The notes: generated from the sequence alone by a model not told the origin. Positions 1-6,852 are shown, counted from the stretch's first letter. The stretch: 10,995 nt of DNA from Acidimicrobiales bacterium (GCA_027451785.1 DAIDIS010000034.1:1-10995), one strand, 5' to 3'. Numbers and translations: made by a program.

Positions 1-1266
1 CGCCGGCACCGGTCAGCGTGGCGGATCGCCCCGACCGACATGGCAGCCTTCATCTCGGCATTCGGTCTGGTTGTAGTGAGCCCGGGGGTGCCGCTGACGC
101 ATCCTCTGTTTGCTGCCGGCGCCGCTGTCGGCGCCGAGGTAATCGGCGAGCTTGAGTTTGGTTGGAGACTGCTTGGAGAAGGCATTACGACCATTGCCGT
201 TACGGGCACGAATGGTAAGACAACCGTTTCAACTTTGATAGAGCAGATGGTAAACCACTCGGGTAGGAATGCCTTGGCGGTCGGCAACATTGGGCTTCCG
301 TTAACTGAAGCGGCAACCGAGGGCATAGATGTCTTGGTAGTGGAAGCCTCTTCTTTCCAATTGGCTACGACAAGGCAGTTCCATCCCGATGTAGCCGTGT
401 GGCTGAACTTCGACGAGGATCATTTGGATTCTCACCCGAGTCTTGACGACTATGCCGCCTCAAAGGCACGAATCTTCTCGAACCTCGGGGAGGGAAACGT
501 GGCTATTGTCAACTGCGAGGACCCGGTTGTTTGGGAGCGAGCCGAGGCGGCATTCGAGGGTGCGTCCAAGAGCTTTAAATTGTGCACCTTCGGGATATCG
601 GCAGGCGATTACCGCATTGACAACGGCAGCCTTGTGGGTCCTGACGATGCCACGATAATCGAAACAAGACGGATGCCGAGGGCATTCCCGATTGACATTC
701 TCAATGGCCTGGCCGCTTCTGCGGCCTCCATCTCGATCGGCGTTCCCATTCGATCAGCTACGGCAGTCTTGGAAAGTTTCAGTGGCCTCCACCACCGCGT
801 CGAGCTGGTAGGCGAGGCTAATGGGGTGAGCTTCTATGACGATTCGAAGGCAACCACTCCTGCGTCGGTAAGGGCGGCTTTGTCGGGGATTGCGGCCCAC
901 CTGTCCGGGAGCGAACTTGAGGGTTCGGGCGGAAGACAAGACCACCGGATCGTACTGATTGCCGGGGGTCGCAACAAAGGAATGGATTTGGGCGCTTTGA
1001 ACCCGCAGAACGGCTCTATCCGTGAGGTCGTCGCCATCGGCGAATCGGCAACTGAGGTCGAGTCCGCATTCGCGAGAACCTGTCCTGTAACCAAGGCGCG
1101 ATCGATGAAGGAGGCGGTGGAGCTCTCTTTCTCAAAAGCCAAGCCCGGTGACGCCGTCCTTCTCTCACCCGGCTGCAGTTCCTTTGACTGGTATACGAAC
1201 TACGCGCAGCGAGGCGACGACTTCGCCACCCAAGTATCCGCTTTGCCCGGAATGATCAGGCGATGA
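1..1266 (+). CDS. murD: UDP-N-acetylmuramoyl-L-alanine--D-glutamate ligase MurD, 5' truncated by window edge
   Basis: Cytoplasmic ATP-dependent ligase adding D-glutamate to UDP-MurNAc-L-Ala. The frame is open from base 1, and the first ATG (base 40) lies inside the family's N-terminal domain, just before the VVVSPGVP motif, so the true start is upstream of the window. Visible Mur-ligase landmarks are the ATP P-loop TGTNGKTT (202-225), WLNFDEDHLDSH followed by a DYAASKARIF stretch whose lysine is normally carbamylated, GLHHRVELV, FYDDSKATTPASV, the AGGRNKGMDL stretch and the C-terminal LLSPGCSSFDWYTNY motif. In the family's DHLDRH motif the Arg is Ser here. About 420 codons are present; the family is usually ~450, so only about 30-50 residues (part of the UDP-binding domain) are missing. 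The stop overlaps the ftsW start (ATGA), implying translational coupling. Family assignment is secure. Confidence 0.96.
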   Translation, partial: RRHRSAWRIAPTDMAAFISAFGLVVVSPGVPLTHPLFAAGAAVGAEVIGELEFGWRLLGEGITTIAVTGTNGKTTVSTLIEQMVNHSGRNALAVGNIGLPLTEAATEGIDVLVVEASSFQLATTRQFHPDVAVWLNFDEDHLDSHPSLDDYAASKARIFSNLGEGNVAIVNCEDPVVWERAEAAFEGASKSFKLCTFGISAGDYRIDNGSLVGPDDATIIETRRMPRAFPIDILNGLAASAASISIGVPIRSATAVLESFSGLHHRVELVGEANGVSFYDDSKATTPASVRAALSGIAAHLSGSELEGSGGRQDHRIVLIAGGRNKGMDLGALNPQNGSIREVVAIGESATEVESAFARTCPVTKARSMKEAVELSFSKAKPGDAVLLSPGCSSFDWYTNYAQRGDDFATQVSALPGMIRR

Positions 1267-2657
1267 ACCGCAAGGAGAACCTGTTGCCGAAAGCAGCAAG
1301 AAGGAAAGCTCGGACGAAGTCTGGGGGATTCTCAAATCTCTCTTTGCTCGTCGGGCTCTTAGTCGTATTCAATGTCATCGGGTTGGTTATGGTGCTGTCG
1401 GCGTCCTCGGTGGACTCGATACGTACCTATGGATCACCTTGGGTGGATTTCACACGCGAGTCCATTTGGGTGGTTTTCGGCGCGATTGGGTTTCTCATTG
1501 CATCGAGAATCAACTACCGGAGCCTGAGGCGCTTTGCAGGGGCGGGATTGGTAGTGAGCCTCTTGGGGCTGGTAGTGGTATTGGTGCCTGGAATAGGCCA
1601 GAACGTGCTGGGTTCAAGTCGTTGGGTGGGGATCGGGTTTCTCAAGGTACAGCCTTCAGAGATTGCAAAGCTTGCATTAGTCGTATTTTGTGCGGCGCTG
1701 TTGTCGCGTCGATATGAAAAGCTTGGCGATTGGCGCCTAGGCGCTCAGCCGGTAGTGGTGGTCCTTGCAGCATTCGCTTTGCTCGTGATGAAGCAGCCGG
1801 ACATGGGTACGACCATGATTCTTTGTGCGATTGCCTTCGGCTCGATGTTCTTGGCGGGTGTGCCGTCCAAGCACTTGGCTCTCCTAGCGGCGATTACCGT
1901 GCCGGCCGGGCTTTATTTCGCACTATCTCAGCCGTACAGGAGGGCGAGGATGACTTCCTTCATCCACCCGTTCGCTAACCGGTCCGGTACGGGATATCAA
2001 GTAGTACAGTCCCTGGCGGCCCTAGCCAACGGGCGCGTGATGGGCCAGGGATTGGGCGCATCCCGGGCTAAATGGGGAGCACTTCCCAACCCCTTTACTG
2101 ATTTCATAATGGCAATAATCGGTGAAGAGCTAGGGCTGATCGGCACCATAGTGATTGTGGGCCTCTTCGCTCTTCTGGCAGTCGTCGGCTTCCGTATAGC
2201 CCGTCGAGCGCCTGACCTATTTGGGACTTTGTTGGTAGGCGGGATCATGTGCTGGGTGATAACTCAGGCAGTTCTCAACATGGGGGCTGTGATAAGTCTC
2301 CTGCCGGTCACCGGTGTCCCGTTGCCATTCATCTCCTATGGCGGTTCGGCACTGATGATGACGATGCTTTCCATGGGAATAGTTGCGAATGTCGCGTCGC
2401 AGGAAGAGGGAAGAAAGGTCGCAATCGGTTCGACCGAAGCCATTGCTGCAAGTTTTACTAACCTTATCCACTGGCCGAAGACGCCGTCGCAGCCCCACTC
2501 ACAGAATCATCCTTCAAGGCGGTCGGCAAAGCCCCGGGGCAATCACCCGTCCCTCGGACGGACACGCCCAGTACCAAACCCGAGATCGCCGAAAGGCTCT
2601 CCTGTGGGGCCCAGAAGGCGAGTGCCCGTCTCGCCGATGCACCCCACTTCCAGGTAG
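1263..2657 (+). CDS. ftsW: Septal peptidoglycan glycosyltransferase FtsW (SEDS family); C-terminal ~64 codons doubtful
   Basis: Polytopic SEDS glycosyltransferase that polymerises lipid II at the septum with a class B PBP. About ten hydrophobic segments lie between residues 25 and 378. SEDS landmarks include SSRWVGIGFLKVQPSEIAK (118-136), KQPDMGTT, SGTGYQVVQS, GQGLGASRAKWGALPNPFTDFIMAIIGEELG, and PLPFISYGGSAL near the end. D280 in the TDF motif aligns with the essential Asp of E. coli FtsW (D297). The usual Glu and His of LPExHTDF are Asn and Phe here. The start ATG overlaps the murD stop. From about residue 400 onward the translation becomes Pro/Arg/Ser/His-rich with no acidic residues, and codon-position statistics favour another frame (see findings). 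The true protein may end near residue 399 or continue differently. FtsW identity is certain; the C-terminus is not. Confidence 0.93.
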   Translation: MNRKENLLPKAARRKARTKSGGFSNLSLLVGLLVVFNVIGLVMVLSASSVDSIRTYGSPWVDFTRESIWVVFGAIGFLIASRINYRSLRRFAGAGLVVSLLGLVVVLVPGIGQNVLGSSRWVGIGFLKVQPSEIAKLALVVFCAALLSRRYEKLGDWRLGAQPVVVVLAAFALLVMKQPDMGTTMILCAIAFGSMFLAGVPSKHLALLAAITVPAGLYFALSQPYRRARMTSFIHPFANRSGTGYQVVQSLAALANGRVMGQGLGASRAKWGALPNPFTDFIMAIIGEELGLIGTIVIVGLFALLAVVGFRIARRAPDLFGTLLVGGIMCWVITQAVLNMGAVISLLPVTGVPLPFISYGGSALMMTMLSMGIVANVASQEEGRKVAIGSTEAIAASFTNLIHWPKTPSQPHSQNHPSRRSAKPRGNHPSLGRTRPVPNPRSPKGSPVGPRRRVPVSPMHPTSR

Positions 2658-2671
2658 TCGATTCTTTAACG

Positions 2672-5296
2672 ATGTCGAAGCGGGAAGATCAATGGAAGGT
2701 CGTCATTGCCGGGGGAGGAACAGCCGGCCATGTCAACCCGGCAATCTGCATAGCCGACGCCCTCGTTGAGATGGGGCTTAAAAAGAACGAAATTCACTTT
2801 GTTGGCTCCAAGCGGGGCCAAGAGGCGATTCGCGTCCCACAAGCCGGATACTCGATAAGCCTTCTTTCCGGGAGAGGAGTGAAGCGAAGGATTTCGGTCG
2901 GTTCCGCCACAGCAGTCCTCGCTCTCGGTTGGGCCTTCGTGCGTTCCGTGGTGATGTTGGCCCGAAATCGCCCGAAAGCATTGGTAACGGTCGGAGGATA
3001 CGCCGGATTGCCGGCGTCGTTGGCGGCGGCGCTATTGCGGATTCCTTTGGTCGTAGTCGAGTCCAATGCCGTTGCGGGAGCGTCGAACCGGATCAGCTCG
3101 AAGTTTGCGGGAGTTTCGTGTGTTGCTTTTGGCGGGACAGGACTTAGGAACGAGGTTGTGACCGGCAACCCGATCCGGAATGAGATAAGACCCGTAAGCG
3201 GTGATGTAGCCGCCAAGTTGGCCGCAAGGCAGGAGCTTGGAATCCCAGCGGGCGTAAGTTGTGTTTTGTGCTTCGGTGGATCGCTCGGTGCACGTTCGGT
3301 CAATGTTGCCGTAGCCGAGATGGTTTCGATTTTGCAGGATCGTGTCGATATAGGGGTTCGCCACATTACGGGCTCTCGTGACTTTGCTCAGCTTTCAGAG
3401 ATGAACCTTGTGCCAGGCGCGGCGAGAGAGAAGATGTTCCTGCAGCGGATCGAGTACGAAGACCGGATGCCGGAGGCGCTCGTGGCCGCCGATTTGGTTA
3501 TCAGCCGGGCAGGTGCGACGACGGTGGCCGAATTGGCCAGTTCGGGCAAGCCTTCCATTCTGGTTCCGCTCCCCGGTTCGCCAGGAGACCACCAGACCAG
3601 AAATGCTGAGGCATTGGCAAAAGCCGGTGGGGCCATACTCTTGGCCGATTCGGAGCTGACCGGCAACAGGCTTGCGACGCTGGTCGAAGAGCTGCTTGCG
3701 GATCGAGAGCGGCTTATAGCGATGGGACGTGGGGCGATGTCGATAGGCAAGCCAAATGCCGCCGCCTTGGTTGCTGAACAGGTGTCGATCGTTGGAAAAC
3801 TGGATCTCGGAAGGGCTGGACCTTTTGGGGTCTCCGAAGCCAATGGTGCTACCGGAGATGACCTGCCCGACCCAATTCATATCGTCGGAGTGGGTGGGTC
3901 GGGAATGAGTGCCATTGCTACTGTCCTGGCACAGATGGGGCATCGCGTATCGGGTAGCGATTCAGCCGACGGTGCCGTACTGGCGGAGCTGGTCTCCAAG
4001 GTCATCGATGCTTATCAGGGCAGCGATCCGGCAAAAGTCTGCGAAGCGGCTACCGTCGCTCGATCGACAGCCGTGCCTGATGAGGACGCGGAAGTGACTG
4101 CTGCGCGAATTGCCGGAAAGCACGTGATGTCACGAGCGGAAATCCTGGCGGCCATTTGTGCCACCAAAAAGACAGTTGCCGTTGCCGGTACTCATGGCAA
4201 GTCCACTACTTCGGGCATGCTCGCACACATTCTCGACCGTTCAGGGAAAGACCCTTCATTCGTGGTCGGGGCGGAGATTGCGAGCCTTGGCTGTGCAGCC
4301 CGATATGGTAGTGGCGATTTCCTCGTCGCCGAGGCGGACGAGAGCGACGGGACTTTCTTGAAGCTCGGTGCGTCAAGCGCCGTGATTACGAATATCGAGC
4401 CCGATCATGTTGAGCACTACGGTTCGGCCAAGGCATTGTTCGCAGCCTTTGAGCAGTTCGCAAATGAGGTTCACGGTCCGCTTGTCGTCAATTCAGACGA
4501 CCGAGTTTCATCGGAGATCCTTCTCAGTGTTCTGGATTCGAAACGCCGACTGAGTACCCAGGAGAGTTTGGGGCCGGTTCTTTCCGTGGGCCAGGGCGAC
4601 GGTGCGGCGCTCAGGATCGTAGATCTTTCCCTTGAAAGGGGCGCGTGCGGCTTCGTACTTACTCCCCAGGCGGGGTTGTCCGCCGGAGGAAGCGGGTTTG
4701 ATGAAAACGCGCTTGGCTCAGTCGAAGTGGCCCTGAGGGTACCGGGACGACACAATGCAATGAATGCAGCCCAAGCCATCGCCATGGCCTTTTGCCTCGG
4801 CATTCCATTGGAGCAAGGGTCTCGGGCGATAGCTGACTTCTCTGGAATCAGCCGAAGGTTTCAGCACAAAGGAACGGTGGCCGGCGTCGATTTCGTTGAC
4901 GACTATGCGCACCTACCTTCAGAGGTCGAGTCAGCAATCGAAGCTGCACGTACCGGAGGGTGGGAACGGGTGGTTGTCGTTTTTCAGCCGCATAGGTATT
5001 CGAGAGTGGAAAAGTTGTGGCAGGACTATTCGAGTTGTTTTGGGAAGGCCGACCTTTTAATTGTCTCCAGCATCTACCCGTCCGGTGAGAAACCAAGGGA
5101 AGGAGTCAGCGCCGAACTGATCACCAAAGCTGTCGCTTCCTCTACATCAGCCCCTGAATGGAAATTGGTGGACTCGCGCGAAGAGGTCGTGAACGAGCTG
5201 CGAAGGATTTTGAGGCCTGGCGACATCTGCCTGACGTTGTCGGCGGGAGACATGACCGACCTCGTACTTGACCTAGCCGACTTGGGTCAGCCTTGA
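2672..5296 (+). CDS. murG-murC: MurG-MurC fusion: lipid II GlcNAc transferase joined to UDP-MurNAc--L-alanine ligase
   Basis: One 874-codon frame carries two complete enzymes. Residues 1-~375 are MurG (GT28), which transfers GlcNAc to lipid I at the inner membrane face. Motifs are GGGTAGHVNPA (14-24), VGGYAGLPASLAA, ESNAVAGASNR (130-140), TGNPIR, FGGSLGARSVN and SRAGATTVAELA with the nucleotide-sugar Glu at E287. Residues ~402-874 are MurC, which adds L-Ala to UDP-MurNAc in the cytoplasm: IVGVGGSGMS (404-413), P-loop GTHGKSTT (506-513), EADESDG, NIEPDHVEHY, PGRHNAMNAAQA, DDYAHLPSE (743-751; family usually DDYAHHPTE), FQPHRYSR and LSAGD. A ~25-residue Gly/Asp-rich linker joins them. No stop lies between the halves; the only in-frame ATG/GTG/TTG near the junction is a GTG at 3782 without a Shine-Dalgarno. 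The start at 2672 fits MurG alignments, but coding-like sequence continues upstream in this frame to 2462. Domain assignments are secure. Confidence 0.94.
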   Translation: MSKREDQWKVVIAGGGTAGHVNPAICIADALVEMGLKKNEIHFVGSKRGQEAIRVPQAGYSISLLSGRGVKRRISVGSATAVLALGWAFVRSVVMLARNRPKALVTVGGYAGLPASLAAALLRIPLVVVESNAVAGASNRISSKFAGVSCVAFGGTGLRNEVVTGNPIRNEIRPVSGDVAAKLAARQELGIPAGVSCVLCFGGSLGARSVNVAVAEMVSILQDRVDIGVRHITGSRDFAQLSEMNLVPGAAREKMFLQRIEYEDRMPEALVAADLVISRAGATTVAELASSGKPSILVPLPGSPGDHQTRNAEALAKAGGAILLADSELTGNRLATLVEELLADRERLIAMGRGAMSIGKPNAAALVAEQVSIVGKLDLGRAGPFGVSEANGATGDDLPDPIHIVGVGGSGMSAIATVLAQMGHRVSGSDSADGAVLAELVSKVIDAYQGSDPAKVCEAATVARSTAVPDEDAEVTAARIAGKHVMSRAEILAAICATKKTVAVAGTHGKSTTSGMLAHILDRSGKDPSFVVGAEIASLGCAARYGSGDFLVAEADESDGTFLKLGASSAVITNIEPDHVEHYGSAKALFAAFEQFANEVHGPLVVNSDDRVSSEILLSVLDSKRRLSTQESLGPVLSVGQGDGAALRIVDLSLERGACGFVLTPQAGLSAGGSGFDENALGSVEVALRVPGRHNAMNAAQAIAMAFCLGIPLEQGSRAIADFSGISRRFQHKGTVAGVDFVDDYAHLPSEVESAIEAARTGGWERVVVVFQPHRYSRVEKLWQDYSSCFGKADLLIVSSIYPSGEKPREGVSAELITKAVASSTSAPEWKLVDSREEVVNELRRILRPGDICLTLSAGDMTDLVLDLADLGQP

Positions 5297-5508
5297 CTGG
5301 AAGCGAGTCTGACCTGACAGAGGGGTCCTTGACGCGAGTGGTGCTGGGCTTTGTACGGAAATCCACCAGCTCGTCGATCGAACATACGAAAATGACAATT
5401 GTGACCAAGGCACAATCCCGTACCGGGCAGCTAGTTTCACCCCTAAGACTTCATGGTCCGTTCGAGCGCGGTCTCATGGTTGACCGAGAGTTCCTATGCC
5501 TCCTGTAA
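5293..5508 (+). CDS. Doubtful 71-codon frame between murC and ftsQ
   Basis: A TTG start overlaps the murC stop (TTGA) and the frame runs 13 bases into ftsQ, an arrangement compatible with translational coupling. The product would be a polar 71-residue peptide with no signal peptide, membrane segment or motif I recognise. First-codon-position G is about 28%, intermediate between real genes here and out-of-frame sequence. It sits where actinobacteria usually have murB. A PLRLHGPFERGL stretch faintly recalls the N-terminal 'PL..R.GGPA..L' of MurB, but too weakly to call a remnant. The same DNA also holds a dyad and a box shared with the ftsZ upstream region, so it may simply be regulatory. Low confidence. 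Confidence 0.2.
   Translation: MTGSESDLTEGSLTRVVLGFVRKSTSSSIEHTKMTIVTKAQSRTGQLVSPLRLHGPFERGLMVDREFLCLL
5398..5416. promoter_or_regulatory. Perfect inverted repeat ATTGTG-N7-CACAAT upstream of ftsQ
   Basis: A 6+6 dyad with a 7-base spacer lies 80 bases before the ftsQ start, in the murC-ftsQ gap. Arms ATTGTG (5398-5403) and CACAAT (5411-5416) are exact complements. Spacing and AT-rich arms resemble a dimeric regulator site, but no T-run follows, so it is not an obvious terminator. No regulator can be named. Confidence 0.35.
5433..5454 (+). promoter_or_regulatory. AGTTT/CCCTAAGA box upstream of ftsQ, shared with ftsZ
   Basis: AGTTT (5433-5437), three bases, CCCTAAGA (5441-5448), then CTTCA. 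The same words occur upstream of ftsZ at 6736-6753 (AGTTT, one base, CCCTAAGA, TTCA). I noticed no other copy of CCCTAAGA in the window. The embedded TAAGAC/TAAGAT resembles a sigma-A -10 element (TANNNT, perfect only in the ftsZ copy), so these could be paired promoters or a common operator for the two division genes. Confidence 0.4.
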
Positions 5509-6674
5509 TCAAGAGCAAGCCCAGCCGGAGAGTTCCGGCCTCTGTTGCGCTAAGGCAGGCCAGGTCGATGCTCGCCAAGACTGGTGCAGCCGTAAGGGCA
5601 GGAGTCGGCCCTGGAGCGAGCACGGGAACTAAATCCAGTCCTAAGGCGGGTGGAAGGACCGGGGCGGCAGCCAAGGCGGGAACTAAATCCAGTCCTAAGG
5701 CGGGTGGAAGGACCGGGGCGGCAGTCAAGGCGGGAAGGCCCAACGGGCAGGCGAAAATCCGTGGGCACTTGGCGATGGACCCACGAATTCGGCAACGAAG
5801 GGTAGCTGTAGCACGTTCCGCGGGACGCAAACGGCTTCGGGCGACGATAGCGTCGCTTTTGGTGGTGACGGTCATCGCCCTTGTATGGGTTGTGTTGAAC
5901 TCGCCAATTTTTGAGCTGCACCATTTTCGGGTCTCCGGTAACCAACACGAGACCGCCGCCCAAATCCAAGGTGCGGCAGGGCTTGCCGGTTCACCCGCAC
6001 TACTTTCGATTAGCCCTACGAGTGCAGCGAAGGGGATCGAACGGCTTCCCTGGGTGAAAGGCGCACAGGTCGCCAAGGCATGGCCTTGGACAGTGAAAGT
6101 TGCGATTCAAGAAAGGGTTCCGGTTGCCGAAGTTGCCGGATCGAACTCCATCTGGCTGCTTACTGATTCAACGGGGCGAGTCCTCAGCGAGTCAAAGAAC
6201 GCAATCGGAGGCTTGCCGGAAATTTTGGCCGCCTTCGGATTCCGAGGTGAAAGTCCGAACGCAGGCCCGACCAATCCTCGTCCGGGTACTTGGCTGACCG
6301 GCCAAGTACTAGGGGATCTTGCGGTTGCTGGAGGAATTCCGCAGGACCTCGTGGGCTCGATTCCGACGATAGTGTCCAACTCCTCGGGTTCGATCACGCT
6401 TGGCTGGGGTAGTGAAGTGAACATTGCATTCGGTCCGCCGACGGATATCTCGTCCAAGTTCGAGTCCCTGGTCACTCTGATCGCGAACAAGCAGGTCCAA
6501 GGCGGAGATAGGGTCGATCTAACTGTCCCAGCGTTGCCGACGATCTCGAATCCGCCCCCTCCTAGCCAGGCTAAAGCGTCATCGCCCACCGGGTCGGTTT
6601 CGCCCGGTTCTGGTTCCTCCTCCTCGGGATCGCAGCTGGCATCGACCGCTGCATCGGCCACTTCAAGCGGCTGA
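5496..6674 (+). CDS. ftsQ: Cell division protein FtsQ (DivIB)
   Basis: Bitopic divisome protein linking early and late division proteins through its extracytoplasmic domain. The N-terminal ~115 residues form an unusually long cytoplasmic tail rich in Lys, Arg, Ala and Gly with a single acidic residue (D95), containing two tandem 18-residue repeats (44-61 and 62-79). A membrane segment follows at ~116-135. Residues ~139-207 fit the POTRA domain (FRVSGNQ start, LPWVKGAQVAKAWPWTVKVAI, then ERVPVAEV), followed by the FtsQ beta domain up to ~345, ending GGDRVDLTVPALP. The final ~40 residues are a Pro/Ser/Gly-rich tail. The frame has a stop at 5481, so the ATG at 5496 is the first possible start; its Shine-Dalgarno is weak (GAGAG at about 5486-5490). 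It lies between murC and ftsZ as expected for actinobacterial ftsQ, and no murB precedes it. 392 residues is longer than most homologues, mainly because of both tails. Confidence 0.92.
   Translation: MPPVIKSKPSRRVPASVALRQARSMLAKTGAAVRAGVGPGASTGTKSSPKAGGRTGAAAKAGTKSSPKAGGRTGAAVKAGRPNGQAKIRGHLAMDPRIRQRRVAVARSAGRKRLRATIASLLVVTVIALVWVVLNSPIFELHHFRVSGNQHETAAQIQGAAGLAGSPALLSISPTSAAKGIERLPWVKGAQVAKAWPWTVKVAIQERVPVAEVAGSNSIWLLTDSTGRVLSESKNAIGGLPEILAAFGFRGESPNAGPTNPRPGTWLTGQVLGDLAVAGGIPQDLVGSIPTIVSNSSGSITLGWGSEVNIAFGPPTDISSKFESLVTLIANKQVQGGDRVDLTVPALPTISNPPPPSQAKASSPTGSVSPGSGSSSSGSQLASTAASATSSG
5624..5731 (+). repeat. 54-bp tandem duplication inside ftsQ
   Basis: Two adjacent 54-bp units, 5624-5677 and 5678-5731, differ at one base (C5671 versus T5725, giving Ala versus Val). 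They encode GTKSSPKAGGRTGAAAKA and the V variant in the cytoplasmic tail of FtsQ. A degenerate earlier TGAAVRAG at residues 29-36 suggests the segment has grown by repeated duplication. Near identity indicates a recent event or copy-number instability. The frame is preserved (54 = 18 codons). Confidence 0.95.
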
Positions 6675-6718
6675 TTTGCCTCGGAAAAAGTGAGAAAATC
6701 CTTCAAATCGAGTGGTTA

Positions 6719-6750
6719 TTGTGACTCGGACCCCCAGTTTGCCCTAAGAT
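6719..6750 (+). promoter_or_regulatory. Candidate ftsZ promoter
   Basis: TAAGAT (6745-6750) matches the actinobacterial -10 pattern TANNNT. Upstream, TTGTGACT (6719-6726) offers a -35-like element; with GTGACT as the -35 the spacer is 18 bases. The -10 lies inside the AGTTT/CCCTAAGA box also seen before ftsQ. Transcripts would start near 6757 and carry a ~95-base leader. Prediction from sequence only. Confidence 0.35.
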
Positions 6751-6780
6751 TCAAGTCGTCAGTGAGCGTTCAGTGTTGTT

Positions 6781-6826
6781 GTGCATAACGTTAAACCTCG
6801 GACTTATGCGGAAATTTAACGTGCAT
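6781..6826 (+). promoter_or_regulatory. Inverted and direct repeats in the ftsZ leader
   Basis: Two stems interlock. GCATAA (6783-6788) pairs with TTATGC (6804-6809), and ACGTTAAA (6788-6795) pairs with TTTAACGT (6815-6822). Their order is that of a pseudoknot or of two mutually exclusive hairpins. GTGCAT is also directly repeated at 6781-6786 and 6821-6826. This could be a cis-acting RNA switch or a DNA operator; no known riboswitch class is recognised. Confidence 0.4.
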
Positions 6827-6845
6827 CTCCTCCTCGGGAGTTTTT
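6827..6845 (+). promoter_or_regulatory. ftsZ Shine-Dalgarno facing an anti-Shine-Dalgarno-like tract
   Basis: GGGAG (6836-6840) is the only purine-rich ribosome site before the ftsZ ATG, at a longish 12-base spacing. Directly upstream, CTCCTCC (6827-6833) resembles the 16S anti-Shine-Dalgarno; CTCC (6827-6830) can pair with GGAG (6837-6840). TTTTT (6841-6845) follows, so the element also looks like a weak intrinsic terminator. The 4-bp stem is short. Confidence 0.4.
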
Positions 6846-6852
6846 AATTTCA

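Noticed and set aside
2463..2657. Arg/Lys-rich FtsW tail as partner of the Asp-rich FtsZ C-terminus, as described for Mycobacterium tuberculosis
   Set aside because: Attractive by charge, but codon-position composition suggests this tail is out-of-frame sequence, so the basic charge may be an artefact.
5405..5508. murB remnant in the murC-ftsQ gap
   Set aside because: Only a faint PLRLHGP-like resemblance over a dozen residues and no FAD-binding motifs; not enough to call a pseudogene.
5474..6076. 200-codon minus-strand frame with Pro/Ala/Leu repeats
   Set aside because: It is the antisense shadow of the ftsQ tandem repeat; all neighbours are on the plus strand and it has no recognisable motif.
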